Positions 37,407-46,397 are shown, numbered from the stretch's first letter. The stretch: 64,000 bases of DNA from Salipiger sp. CCB-MM3 (GCF_001687105.1 NZ_CP014595.1:496001-560000), one strand, 5' to 3'. Numbers and translations: made by a program. Notes: generated by a model not told the origin, from the sequence alone.

Positions 37407-38096
37407 TCAGTCCTCGCGGTTCATGTGGGCAACGTCATCGATGGCGTCTTCGGCCTCGTGACTGACGATCAGGCTGTCCTGCTTTCCGGTCCAGATACGG
37501 ACCCCGGCCTGGACGAAGCGGAAGAGCAGCAGCGCCATGCCGAAGGGCAGCATGAAATAGGGGATGAAGCGGGGCAGCTTTTCGTAGTGCTCGCCCTCGT
37601 TGATCATCGGCTCGATGAAGCGCAGCCACTCGGGCATCGGGATGTCGACCACCTCGTACCACGAGCGGTAGGAGGTGCGTTTCATCTCTTCAAAGCCGGT
37701 GGGGAACCAGCGGCCGGTGGTCTGCGGCAGGTTGGCGAAATTGGCCCAATAGTCCCACGCGCCCTTGAACAGCAGGAAGGCGTAGAAGATGCAGAGCACA
37801 GCTGCGATGATCGCGAAAGTCCGGCGCAGCGGCGTGGGCAGCAGGCTGGTGACCGCATCGACGCCGAGATGCGCGGTGACCTTCACCGCGTAGCTCACGC
37901 CGAAGAGCACCAGCCAGGCAAACAGGAAGGTGACCGCTTCGAGGCCCCAGATCAGGCCGGTGTTGAACCCGTAGCGCAGGACCACGTTGATGAAGGTGAT
38001 GATGGTCATCAGCCCGAGGATCAGCGCAATCGCCGATTCCTCCAGCTCGTTGACGAAGCGGCCGAGTGGCGAGCCGCCGTGGGTGATGTTGGACAT
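37407..38096 (-). CDS. dctQ: TRAP transporter small permease DctQ
   Basis: The 229-aa membrane subunit has four helices and pairs with DctM. The first helix region ends at NVVLRYGFNTGLIWGLEAVTFLF, a typical DctQ motif. A roughly 60-residue insertion between helices three and four (RWFPTGFEEMKRTSYRSWYE) makes it longer than most DctQ proteins. This long form is seen in dicarboxylate-specific DctQ proteins of the Dct type. Confidence 0.92.
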   Translation of the reverse strand: MSNITHGGSPLGRFVNELEESAIALILGLMTIITFINVVLRYGFNTGLIWGLEAVTFLFAWLVLFGVSYAVKVTAHLGVDAVTSLLPTPLRRTFAIIAAVLCIFYAFLLFKGAWDYWANFANLPQTTGRWFPTGFEEMKRTSYRSWYEVVDIPMPEWLRFIEPMINEGEHYEKLPRFIPYFMLPFGMALLLFRFVQAGVRIWTGKQDSLIVSHEAEDAIDDVAHMNRED

Positions 38097-38148
38097 CCTG
38101 TCCCCCGCTATGCCGGATGGGTTGCCCCAAGGTGAAGGTTCGGGTGTG

Positions 38149-38183
38149 AAAAGGCCCGGCCCCGCGCTGCGCAGGACCGGGCC
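38149..38183 (-). terminator. Attenuating hairpin between dctP and dctQ
   Basis: On the minus strand GGCCCGG...CCGGGCC closes a GC-rich stem followed by TTTTC, 19 bp after the dctP stop codon. In TRAP loci the binding protein is needed in excess over the permease. A partial terminator here would give that ratio. Confidence 0.7.
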
Positions 38184-38201
38184 GAACGCAACGGCGCCAG
38201 A

Positions 38202-39206
38202 TCAGAACTGCGCGTTGAACTCCTGCGCGGCGTCGATGTTTTCTTGGCCGACGTCATCGGTGAACTGGTCCCAGACGGGCTTCATCACGTCGAGCCATGC
38301 GGCGCGCTCTTCGGGGCTCAGCTCGCGGATCTCGCCGCCCGCGTCCAGCACCGCCTGACGGTTGTCGGCGTCCACTTCGGCGATGGCCGCGTTACGCTCG
38401 GTGGTCACCTCGTCGAGGATGGTGCCCATCTGCTCGCGCACGTCCTCGGGCAGGCTGTCCCACCAGTCGGCGGAGGTCACGACCATATAGTCGAGCACGC
38501 CGTGGTTGGTTTCGGTGGTGCCGTCCTGCACTTCAAAGAACTTCTGGCCGTAGATGTTCGACCAGGTGTTTTCCTGACCGTCGACAACGCCGGTCTGCAG
38601 CGCGCCGTAAACCTCCGAGAAGGCCATGGGCTGCGGCGAGGCGTCGAGCGCGGCGAACTGCGCTTTCAGCACTTCCGACGGCTGCACGCGGAACTTCAGG
38701 CCCTTGGCGTCCGCCGGCTCGATCAGCGGCTTGTTGGCCGAAAGCTGCTTCATGCCATTGTGCCAGAACCCGAGGCCCAGCAGGCCGCGGCGCACCATAA
38801 CCTCTTTCATTTCCTGACCGATTTCGCTGTTCTGGAAGGCGTCCACGGCTTCCATGTTCTTGAACATGAACGGCAGGTCGAAAATGCGGAACACTTTGGT
38901 GAACTGTTCGAACTTCGACAGCGAGGGCGCGGCCATCTGAACGTCGCCGTTCAGCATCGCCTCGAGCACCTGATCGTCGTTGTAGAGCGTGGAGTTCGGG
39001 AAGACCTCGACACAGGCCTTGCCGTCCATCTCTTCGTTCACGCGGTCGGCGAAGAGCTGCGCCGCGATGCCCTTGGGGTGTTTGTCGGTGTTGGTCACAT
39101 GGCTGAACTTGACCACGATCTCGCCGTCGTCACAGGCCGCCGTTGCAGCCTGCGTGCCGGACACGAGTGCGCTCACCGCCGCTGCGGTCATCAGAAACTT
39201 TTTCAT
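38202..39206 (-). CDS. dctP: TRAP substrate-binding protein DctP
   Basis: This 334-aa periplasmic binding protein captures C4-dicarboxylates. A signal peptide covers residues 1-23 (MKKFLMTAAAVSALVSG, cleavage after ATA). The mature part has the DctP fold with the conserved Arg in LKFRVQPSEV near residue 170 and the YGALQTGVVDGQENTW motif near residue 205. It is the first gene of the transport operon, preceded by a 302-bp regulatory region. Confidence 0.95.
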   Translation of the reverse strand: MKKFLMTAAAVSALVSGTQAATAACDDGEIVVKFSHVTNTDKHPKGIAAQLFADRVNEEMDGKACVEVFPNSTLYNDDQVLEAMLNGDVQMAAPSLSKFEQFTKVFRIFDLPFMFKNMEAVDAFQNSEIGQEMKEVMVRRGLLGLGFWHNGMKQLSANKPLIEPADAKGLKFRVQPSEVLKAQFAALDASPQPMAFSEVYGALQTGVVDGQENTWSNIYGQKFFEVQDGTTETNHGVLDYMVVTSADWWDSLPEDVREQMGTILDEVTTERNAAIAEVDADNRQAVLDAGGEIRELSPEERAAWLDVMKPVWDQFTDDVGQENIDAAQEFNAQF

Positions 39207-39333
39207 GTTATCCTCCCGGATGGTCCGTTCCTGGCGCCCGCCTGCTCCTCAGCGCGGGCCCTCCGAAGACGAGAAGACAGCCCGGCAGAAATCCGCGCAA
39301 GAAATTGTGCGGAGCGCGTCAAAAATTCTTCAT

Positions 39334-39339
39334 ATTCTA
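39334..39339 (-). promoter_or_regulatory. Candidate -10 box for dctP
   Basis: On the minus strand TAGAAT matches the -10 consensus at five of six positions within an AT-rich tract, with no good -35 at 16-18 bp. That is typical of an activator-dependent sigma-70 promoter. The closest sigma-54-like match (39297-39312, CCGCAC-N6-TTGC) has a wrong spacing and CG instead of GG. The remainder of 39207-39508 contains only the operators listed separately. Confidence 0.4.
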
Positions 39340-39400
39340 TATTTTTCAACGCCTTACGTGACATTACGTCGCGTTTCACAAGCCAACACGCCTCTGCGAT

Positions 39401-39416
39401 GTGTGAAATCCCGCAC
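39401..39416 (-). promoter_or_regulatory. DctD-like operator, proximal copy
   Basis: GTGTGAAATCCCGCAC matches 12 of 16 positions of the distal inverted repeat. Its centre is 32 bp (three helical turns) from that copy and about 80 bp upstream of the predicted dctP start. Confidence 0.5.
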
Positions 39417-39430
39417 GCCGAATTTTGTAC

Positions 39431-39450
39431 CTGTGCGGAAATCCGCACAG
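39431..39450 (-). promoter_or_regulatory. DctD-like operator, distal copy
   Basis: CTGTGCGG-AAAT-CCGCACAG is a perfect 8-bp inverted repeat with a 4-nt spacer, lying between dctD and dctP. Its position, symmetry and phasing with the weaker copy make it the likely binding site of the response regulator encoded next to it. Confidence 0.6.
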
Positions 39451-39508
39451 TTTTCCTAGCGCTCATTTTTGACGCAGATGCGCGACTCGTCGCCAAAGTG
39501 CTCCGCAG

Positions 39509-40732
39509 TCAGCGAAACTCCTCGGCGCGGATGCCGTATTTGGCGAGCTTGTCGTAGAAGGTCTTGCGCGGCAGCTTCAGCGCCTGAGCCGCGGCGCTGG
39601 CCTGCCCGCCGGTGCGCTTGAGCGCCTCGATCAGCAACGAACGCTCGACCTGCGCCATGCGCTCGGCCAGCCCCAGCCCCTCGCCTTCATCGCCGCTTTC
39701 GGCCAGCCCCAAGGCAAAGCGCATCGCCGCCGACATCAGCGCGCGGGTGTTGCCCGGCCAGTCGCGTGCGATCAGCCCATTGGTGATCTCGTCGGTGATC
39801 TCGGGCGGTTGCAGCCCGGCCTGCTCGGCGGCCTGCGCAACGTAGTGGCGGAACAGCACGGGGATATCGTCCGGACGCTCAGCCAGCGCCGGGATCTGGA
39901 TCTGCATCACCTCAAGGCGGTAAAACAGTTCCGCCGAAAGCGCCCCCTCCGCGACCTTGGCCGCAAGATCATCCACCGAACCCGCGATCAGCCGCGCGCC
40001 GCCTTCGTCGAGCCGGTCGATCAGCGCCAACTGGCTGTCCTTGGGAAGCTGGCCAATCTCATCGAGGAACAGGCTGCCGCCCGCACAACTGGGCCAAAGC
40101 TCGTTCAGCGCGTCGCGGCTGAGCCCTGCCGCAGAGCGTTTCTCGAACGGCCCTTTGGCGCGGGGCGAGCAAAGATGCACCACCTCGGCCACCTTCGAGA
40201 TGCCCGAGCCGGGCGCGCCGGTGACCAGCACATCGGTCCCGGCACGCGCCGCCACCCGGCAGCGTGCACGCAGCGCATCGGCCTTGCGCGAGGTGCCAAA
40301 GAGCAGCCGCGCCGCAGCGTCGCCGGTCTCCAGTTCCGCCTTCAGACGGCGGTTCTCCAGCACCAGTGCGCGGGTGCGCAGCGCGCGTTCGACCACAGCC
40401 GTCAGATCGGCGGGCGCGCAGGGTTTTTCAAGAAAATCAAAGGCCCCCGCCGCCATCGCGCGCACCGCCATCGGGATGTCGCCCTCGCCGGTCAGCAGGA
40501 TCACCGGCAGCTCGGGATCCTGCCGGTGGGCATAGTCGAGCAAGTGAAACCCGTCGCGCCCCGGCATCCGGATGTCCGAGACGATCACCCCTTCGAACCC
40601 CGGCTCGATCAGTTCCTTGCACTCGACGAAACTGCCCGCCGTCACCGCATCAAGATCAGCCAGCTCCAGCGTCTGGCCGAGCGCCTCGCGCACCGCCGCA
40701 TCATCATCCACAAGCAATACGCGCCGTGTCAT
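39509..40732 (-). CDS. dctD: Response regulator DctD, degenerate AAA+ form
   Basis: The 407-aa NtrC-family regulator has a receiver domain (phosphorylated Asp53 in VSDIRMPG), a central AAA+ domain and a C-terminal Fis-type helix-turn-helix (residues 375-405). The AAA+ part is abnormal. Its Walker A reads GAPGSGI with Ile178 in place of the ATP-binding Lys. The region of about 25 residues that normally holds ELFGHE and the GAFTGA sigma-54 loop is missing (ELWPSCAGGSLFLDE). Walker B LFLDEIG and the FYRLEV arginine finger remain. Without GAFTGA it cannot activate sigma-54 polymerase in the usual way. It probably works with sigma-70, as reported for NtrC of Rhodobacter. It overlaps dctB by four bases. 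Confidence 0.9.
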   Translation of the reverse strand: MTRRVLLVDDDAAVREALGQTLELADLDAVTAGSFVECKELIEPGFEGVIVSDIRMPGRDGFHLLDYAHRQDPELPVILLTGEGDIPMAVRAMAAGAFDFLEKPCAPADLTAVVERALRTRALVLENRRLKAELETGDAAARLLFGTSRKADALRARCRVAARAGTDVLVTGAPGSGISKVAEVVHLCSPRAKGPFEKRSAAGLSRDALNELWPSCAGGSLFLDEIGQLPKDSQLALIDRLDEGGARLIAGSVDDLAAKVAEGALSAELFYRLEVMQIQIPALAERPDDIPVLFRHYVAQAAEQAGLQPPEITDEITNGLIARDWPGNTRALMSAAMRFALGLAESGDEGEGLGLAERMAQVERSLLIEALKRTGGQASAAAQALKLPRKTFYDKLAKYGIRAEEFR

Positions 40733-42483
40733 GCCAGTTCCTCTGCCTGTCTAAGATCGAGCGTGAATTCCGCACCGCCGCCGGGCAGGTTGGTGCCCCG
40801 CAGTTTGCCGCCAAAACCTTCGACGATCCCATAGGAGATCGAAAGCCCCAGCCCCATGCCCTCTTCGGGGCCGACCTCCTTGGTCGAATAGAAGGGATCG
40901 AAGATGCGGTCCGGCTCGGCAATTCCCGGCCCGCTGTCGCGCACCGTCAGCCGCACCAGACCCGCCGCATCGTCATGGCTGATCCGCAGGTGCAGCCTGC
41001 GGTCCGGCCCGCCTTGCATGGCGTCGAGCGCATTGGAGATGAGGTTCACCACCACTTGGCTCAGCCGCACCTCGCCGCCCATGACGATGGCCGGGCACGC
41101 GGGGCGCTGCCAGTCCACTTTGGTGCCGGTGCTGTCAATGCGGCGCTGCATAAGCTCCAGCGCCTGCTCGACCACAGAGGCCAGCCCGACCCGATGCGCA
41201 GGTCCCGGCTCGGCCTTGGCGAAGGCGCGCAGGTTCTTGATGATCCGGCCCATCCTCCCGGCCATGTCGCTGATCCGCCCGAGGTTCTCGGCGGCGCGCT
41301 CGGGCTTGCCCCGGTCGAGGAACGCCGCGCCGTTCTCGGCGAACGAGCGGATCGCCATTAGCGGCTGGTTGAGCTCGTGGCTGATCCCCGCGCTCATCTT
41401 ACCAAGCGCCGAAAGCTTGGACGCCTGCACCAGTTCGGCCTGCGTGCGCTTGAGCGCCGCCTCGGCTTCCTGCCGCTCGACCACCTCGCGGCGCAGCGCG
41501 AGGTTCGCCTCTTCAAGATCACGCGTCCGTTCCGAAACCCGCTGCTCGAGCGCAAGGTTGATCGCCGCCAGCGCCTGCCGCCGCTCCACCGCGAACCACA
41601 GCAGCGCAAGAAAGAACAGCGCCCCCGCCCCGACCGCCGCCGATTGCAGCAGCGCGTAGCGCCGCGCCGGGCGCACGTCGATCATCAGCACGCCGGTCAT
41701 ATTGATCACAGGCAGATCGGCGGTGCGGCGCAGGGCGCGGGCGGGAATATAGGACGACCAGTTCTGCGCCACGATCTCGTGGCTGCCGTGCTGGATCGTT
41801 TCGGTGACATAGTGACGCCCCGAGGGCGAGAGCATCCCGTCCCCTTCGCGCCGCCATCCCAAAAGCTCGGTGCGGTTGGTGACAAACACCGTGCCGCTTT
41901 CATCAAGGAAGAACACCGCCGGAAGCGAGCCGCGCCAATCGCGTTCGAGCACCGCCGCATCGACCACCACCACCAGCACCCCGCGCACTTCGCCTGCGGG
42001 AGCAAAACTGGGCGCGGCGTAGTAGAACACCCGCTCCGCCTCGCCCGGCCCCTCGCCATGGGCAACGCCAAGCGCGCCGGTGAGCGCGCGGCGGAAATAG
42101 CTGCTACGCGGCACATCACCCGGCAGCGGCCCGCCCGAAGAGGCCAGAAGCTCGCCCGAGGCATCCATGTAAAAGGCGCTGACCGCGCCGGTCCGGTCGG
42201 CAGCACCGAGCAGCATCGCTTCGGCAGTGCCGCGCGAGCCGCCTTCGTGCAGCGCCTCAAGCGCCGGGTGGCGCACGGTGAGCACGGCAAACTCGCGGAA
42301 CCGCTGCAACTGGCTGACCAGACGATCCGAGGCCAGTTCCAGATCGCTCTGCCCGCGCGCCGCCAGCGGCCCCAGCGCCTGCAGGTAGCCATAATGCCAG
42401 ACCGCGCCCGACAGCGCGGCCACGAAGGCGAGCGTCAGCACCAGCCATGCGGCGCGGCTCCGGGTCAGCAGGCTCCAGTTCAT
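40729..42483 (-). CDS. dctB: C4-dicarboxylate sensor histidine kinase DctB
   Basis: The 584-aa sensor kinase has an N-terminal membrane helix (residues 12-32) and a periplasmic PDC sensor domain. A second membrane helix near residue 285 leads to a coiled coil, a dimerisation domain with the phospho-accepting His in SAGISHELNQPLMAI, and an ATPase domain (SNALDAMQGG, DSGPGIAEPDRIFDPFYSTK, GMGLGLSI). It senses C4-dicarboxylates and phosphorylates DctD. It starts the dct locus and is divergent from the P450 gene across 61 bp. Confidence 0.95.
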   Translation of the reverse strand: MNWSLLTRSRAAWLVLTLAFVAALSGAVWHYGYLQALGPLAARGQSDLELASDRLVSQLQRFREFAVLTVRHPALEALHEGGSRGTAEAMLLGAADRTGAVSAFYMDASGELLASSGGPLPGDVPRSSYFRRALTGALGVAHGEGPGEAERVFYYAAPSFAPAGEVRGVLVVVVDAAVLERDWRGSLPAVFFLDESGTVFVTNRTELLGWRREGDGMLSPSGRHYVTETIQHGSHEIVAQNWSSYIPARALRRTADLPVINMTGVLMIDVRPARRYALLQSAAVGAGALFFLALLWFAVERRQALAAINLALEQRVSERTRDLEEANLALRREVVERQEAEAALKRTQAELVQASKLSALGKMSAGISHELNQPLMAIRSFAENGAAFLDRGKPERAAENLGRISDMAGRMGRIIKNLRAFAKAEPGPAHRVGLASVVEQALELMQRRIDSTGTKVDWQRPACPAIVMGGEVRLSQVVVNLISNALDAMQGGPDRRLHLRISHDDAAGLVRLTVRDSGPGIAEPDRIFDPFYSTKEVGPEEGMGLGLSISYGIVEGFGGKLRGTNLPGGGAEFTLDLRQAEELA

Positions 42484-42544
42484 CGCTCCCTCATAGCAAC
42501 AGCGCTCTTGCCAAGAAAGCGTGGCCGTGGCCTAGGCTTGCGCC

Positions 42545-43717
42545 ATGAGACGCTTTTCCCGATCCCCGACCGATCCCGCCTTCGTGCAGGACCCCTACCC
42601 GTTCTACGACGAGATGCGCGCTGCAGGTGATCTCGCCTATTGGGACGACTATGCAATGCCCTGCGCGGTGTCGCATCGCGCGGTCTCGGCGCTGCTGAAG
42701 GACCGCCGCTTTGGCCGCGAGGTGCCGCCCGAGATGGCGCGCGACATTCCCGCGCATCAGGCGCCCTTCTACGCGGTCGAAGCGCATTCCATGCTGGAGC
42801 TTGAGCCGCCGCGCCACACCCGTCTGCGCGGGCTAGTGCTGCGCGCCTTCACCTCGCGCCGGATCAAGGCGCTGGGGCCCGAGATCGCCGAACTGGCGCA
42901 CCGGCTGATCGACGAGATGCCCGAGGGTGAGATCGACCTGCTGCCCGCCTTCTGCCAGCCGATCCCGGTGATCGTCATCGCGCGGCTGCTGGGCGTGCCC
43001 GAGGAGATGGCGCCGCAACTGCTGCGCTGGTCGGCGGATATGGTCGGCATGTATCAGGCCCGGCGCGACATGGCGATGGAGCTTGCCGCCGCCAGCGCCG
43101 CCACCGAGTTCTCGGACTTCCTGCGCGGCTATGTGAACGAGCGGCGCAAGGTGCCGGGGGACGATCTGCTGTCGCATCTGATCGCCGCCGAAGAGGATGG
43201 CGAGAAGCTCTCGACCGACGAGCTGATCACCACCTGCATTCTGCTGCTCAACGCCGGGCATGAGGCGACGGTCCACACCATGGGCAACGGCATCAAGACG
43301 CTGCTCGAAGAGGGCGTGGCAATCACCGAAGAAAACGCCGCGCCAGTGGTCGAGGAAGTGCTGCGCTTCGACCCGCCGCTGCATATGTTCACCCGTTTCG
43401 CCTATGAGGAGGTCGAGGCCTATGGCCACAGCTTCAAGCGCGGCGATCAGGTGGCCTTGCTGCTGGGCGCGGCGAACCGCGATCCTGCGGTCTGGGCCGA
43501 TCCTGCACGCTTCGATCCCTCGCGCGCGGTGGTGACGAGCACCAGCTTTGGCGGCGGTCTGCATTTCTGCGTCGGCGCGCCGCTGGCGCGGCTGGAACTG
43601 GTGACCGCTCTGCCGATCCTTTTTGACCGGCTGAAGGGAATGAAGCTGGCCGGAGTGCCGAAATACGCCGACCTCTACCATTTCCACGGGCTCGAGGCGC
43701 TGCGGGTCATGCGCTGA
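42545..43717 (+). CDS. Cytochrome P450
   Basis: This is a 390-aa soluble bacterial P450. The heme-ligating Cys342 lies in FGGGLHFCVGAPLAR. The I-helix oxygen-activation motif is AGHEAT (237-242), with Glu in place of the usual Asp/Glu-Thr pair order, and the K-helix ExxR is E271-R274. It is probably a class I enzyme needing ferredoxin and reductase from elsewhere; none are adjacent. The substrate is unknown. It stands alone between dctB and the terminator it shares with rnj. Confidence 0.95.
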   Translation: MRRFSRSPTDPAFVQDPYPFYDEMRAAGDLAYWDDYAMPCAVSHRAVSALLKDRRFGREVPPEMARDIPAHQAPFYAVEAHSMLELEPPRHTRLRGLVLRAFTSRRIKALGPEIAELAHRLIDEMPEGEIDLLPAFCQPIPVIVIARLLGVPEEMAPQLLRWSADMVGMYQARRDMAMELAAASAATEFSDFLRGYVNERRKVPGDDLLSHLIAAEEDGEKLSTDELITTCILLLNAGHEATVHTMGNGIKTLLEEGVAITEENAAPVVEEVLRFDPPLHMFTRFAYEEVEAYGHSFKRGDQVALLLGAANRDPAVWADPARFDPSRAVVTSTSFGGGLHFCVGAPLARLELVTALPILFDRLKGMKLAGVPKYADLYHFHGLEALRVMR

Positions 43718-43889
43718 TTGGGTCGGGGGCGATCAGCCCCCGGACCGCGCCCGACCCTCCCCCCGGGAGGGCGCATCGTCGCTGCCGCTTGCCATTCAAT
43801 GCGCGTTCGGTGCGGCACGATAAAGTGCTGACCACATGCGCCGCAGGCGCCCACCCGAGGCTCGGGCGCGATCCTCCGTCCCACAAATG

Positions 43890-43919
43890 AAAGGCGCGCC
43901 GCTTTCGCGACGCGCCTTT
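43890..43919. terminator. Bidirectional terminator between P450 and rnj
   Basis: AAAGGCGCG and CGCGCCTTT form a 9-bp stem with a 12-nt loop between convergent genes, with T-runs on both sides. The rest of 43718-43939 has no gene. Confidence 0.85.
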
Positions 43920-43939
43920 TGTCCGTCCGGCCGAACGCC

Positions 43940-45607
43940 TTACGACAGGCGGCTGATCACCACCGTCACCTCGGGCTTTTTGCCGATCTCATTGACCGCC
44001 GAGTTGCGCACGATGCGGCGCATGCCTTCCTCGAGCTTGTCGTCATCGGTCAGTGTCTTCTCTCCGGCGCGGCCAAGGAACTGCGCCAGATCCTCTTCGA
44101 GGATGTCCACCAGCGGCGCGTTCGAACGGCCGATCTCGGGCAGGCCCTTCAACTCGCACCACGGCTCGCCCAGCGGCTCGTCTTCCTCGTCGAGGATCAC
44201 CGTCACCACCACATGGCCATTGAGCGCCATGCGGATACGGTCGCGCACGATGCCGTCCATCGCGCCGATCTGCACCGAACCGTCGAGATAGGTGCGGCCC
44301 GTCTCCACATAGCCCGCCACGGTGGGCTGATTGCCCGACAGATCCACCATCGTGCCGTTGATCGCCAGAACCCCGGCGCGGCCCAGCCCTTCGGCCAGCT
44401 TCATGTGCTCGCGGAGGTGGCGGTGCTCGCCGTGCATCGGCACGACGATCTGCGGGTTCACGATGTCCTGCATCCGCTCCAGATCGGGGCGGTTGGCGTG
44501 GCCCGAGACGTGATACTTGCCGCCGTTGTCATCGACGATGTCGACGCCCTTCTCGGACAGCGAGTTCATGATGTGGATCACGCCCTTCTCGTTGCCCGGA
44601 ATGGTCTTCGACGAGAAGAGGAACAGATCGCCCTCTTTCAGCTCGATGCCGTTGTATTTGCCGCGTGCCAGCTGCGCCGAGGCCGCCCGGCGCTCGCCCT
44701 GCGAGCCGGTGACGATCAGCATGACGTTCTCACGCGGGATCTGCGTCGCATCCTCGGGCGAGATCACCTTGGGGAAAGAGCTGACCACGCCGGTCTCGAT
44801 CGCCGCCTCGATCATCCGCCGCATGGCGCGGCCCAGCAGGCAGATCGAGCGCCCGGCCCGCTCACCGGCCTCGGCCAGCGTCTTCACCCGCGCCACGTTC
44901 GACGCGAAGGTGGTGGCGACAACCATCTGCGGCGCGCTGGAGATCAGTGTCTCGATCTCGGGGCCGACGGTGATCTCGCTGCGCCCGGGGTTGGGCGAGA
45001 AGACGTTGGTCGAGTCGCAGATCAGCGCCTTCACCCCTTTCGAGGCGACCTCGCCCCAGAGCGTCGGGTCGAAGGCCTCGCCCACCACCGGATCGCTGTC
45101 GAGCTTGAAGTCGCCGGTGTGGATGAGCCGCCCGCCGGGCGTGTCGATCACCAGACCCGAGCTTTCCGGGATCGAGTGCGAGATCGGCAGGAAGCCGACG
45201 GTGAAGGGACCCGCCTTGGTGGTTTCGGGCCAGGGCGACACGGTGGTGACCGTCTCGGGCGAATGGCCGTATTCCGCCAGCTTGCCGCGGGCGATATTGG
45301 CGGTGAAGGCGCGGGCATAGACCGGCACGCCGAGGTCCTCGAAACAATGGCCGATGGCGCCCACGTGGTCCTCGTGGGCGTGGGTGATGAACACCGCTTC
45401 CAGCCGCTCGCGGTTCTCTTTTAGCCAGGTGATGTCGGCGAAGATGATGTCGACGCCGGGGGTCGTGTCCATGTCGGGAAAGGCGACACCGATGTCGACG
45501 AGGATCAGCCGTTCCTCGCCCGGTTTGCCGTATCCGTAGACATAGGCGTTCATGCCGATCTCGCCGGCGCCCCCCAGAGGGAGGTAGATGATGCGTTCAC
45601 TGCTCAT
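43940..45607 (-). CDS. rnj: Ribonuclease J
   Basis: RNase J is a 5'-3' exonuclease and endonuclease of the metallo-beta-lactamase/beta-CASP fold, used in mRNA decay and rRNA maturation. The 555-aa protein has the zinc motif ITHAHEDHVGA near residue 75. Further ligands are in LIHTGDFKLD, the beta-CASP segment holds TGSQGERRAA, and VVPMHGEHRHL is motif C. It overlaps coaX by four bases (ATGA). Confidence 0.95.
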   Translation of the reverse strand: MSSERIIYLPLGGAGEIGMNAYVYGYGKPGEERLILVDIGVAFPDMDTTPGVDIIFADITWLKENRERLEAVFITHAHEDHVGAIGHCFEDLGVPVYARAFTANIARGKLAEYGHSPETVTTVSPWPETTKAGPFTVGFLPISHSIPESSGLVIDTPGGRLIHTGDFKLDSDPVVGEAFDPTLWGEVASKGVKALICDSTNVFSPNPGRSEITVGPEIETLISSAPQMVVATTFASNVARVKTLAEAGERAGRSICLLGRAMRRMIEAAIETGVVSSFPKVISPEDATQIPRENVMLIVTGSQGERRAASAQLARGKYNGIELKEGDLFLFSSKTIPGNEKGVIHIMNSLSEKGVDIVDDNGGKYHVSGHANRPDLERMQDIVNPQIVVPMHGEHRHLREHMKLAEGLGRAGVLAINGTMVDLSGNQPTVAGYVETGRTYLDGSVQIGAMDGIVRDRIRMALNGHVVVTVILDEEDEPLGEPWCELKGLPEIGRSNAPLVDILEEDLAQFLGRAGEKTLTDDDKLEEGMRRIVRNSAVNEIGKKPEVTVVISRLS

Positions 45608-46386
45608 GTGCTTTGGCTCCTGCCAAGATTGTACGTATGGATGACGGTGAGACCATGCATGGTCAAATCTTCCCGCCAGTCGTCGAAGAGGTCTTCAGCC
45701 TGCTGGAAAAGCGGCGCCAGCCCGCCGGTCGATATGACGCGCATCGGGCGGTCTCGTTCCGCCTTGATGCGCGCGCAGATTTCTCTCACGAGGCCCACAT
45801 AGCCCCAGAACACGCCTGACTGCATGCAGGCGACGGTATTGGTTCCCACCACCCGCTGCGGCTTGGTGATGTCCACATGCGGCAGCGCGGCGGCGGCCTG
45901 ATGCAGCGCCTCAAGGCTGAGGTTCACGCCGGGCGCAATCACCCCGCCCTCATAGGCGCCGTCCTGCGCCACCACGTCGAAGGTGGTCGCGGTGCCGAAG
46001 TCGACGACGATGAGATCGCCGCCGTAAAGGTCAAAGCCCGCCACGGTGTTCACCAGACGGTCGGGGCCCACATTGGTGCCCAGATCCACGCGCACCTCGA
46101 CGGGCAGTTCCACGTCGGGCTTGCCCACCACCAGCGCGCGGGTGTTGAAATAACGATCCGCCAGAACCCGCAGGTTGAACACCACGCGCGGGACAGTGGA
46201 GGAGACGATCACATCGGTGATCTCGGCCTCGATCTTCTGAAACGCCATCAGCGTCGAGAGCCAGACGTAATATTGGTCGGCGGTGCGCTGGTGCTCGGTC
46301 GAGGTGCGCCAGGTCGCAAGGAAGCGCGCCCCGTCCCAGATCGAGAACACGGTGTTGGTATTGCCGCAATCGATGGCCAGAAGCAT
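45604..46386 (-). CDS. coaX: Type III pantothenate kinase
   Basis: CoaX phosphorylates pantothenate, the first step of coenzyme A synthesis, and is not inhibited by CoA. The 260-aa protein starts with MLLAIDCGNTNTVFSIW (phosphate-binding) and has GPDRLVNTVAG and VVDFGTATTFDVV of the ASKHA fold. The frame stays open far upstream into birA, but ATG 46386 follows AAGGAGCGGCGG and gives the family N-terminus. Confidence 0.95.
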   Translation of the reverse strand: MLLAIDCGNTNTVFSIWDGARFLATWRTSTEHQRTADQYYVWLSTLMAFQKIEAEITDVIVSSTVPRVVFNLRVLADRYFNTRALVVGKPDVELPVEVRVDLGTNVGPDRLVNTVAGFDLYGGDLIVVDFGTATTFDVVAQDGAYEGGVIAPGVNLSLEALHQAAAALPHVDITKPQRVVGTNTVACMQSGVFWGYVGLVREICARIKAERDRPMRVISTGGLAPLFQQAEDLFDDWREDLTMHGLTVIHTYNLGRSQST

Positions 46387-46397
46387 CCGCCGCTCCT

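Noticed and set aside
39297..39312. Sigma-54 promoter for dctP (CCGCAC-N6-TTGC)
   Set aside because: The essential GG is CG, the spacing is one base too long, and the cognate DctD lacks the GAFTGA loop.
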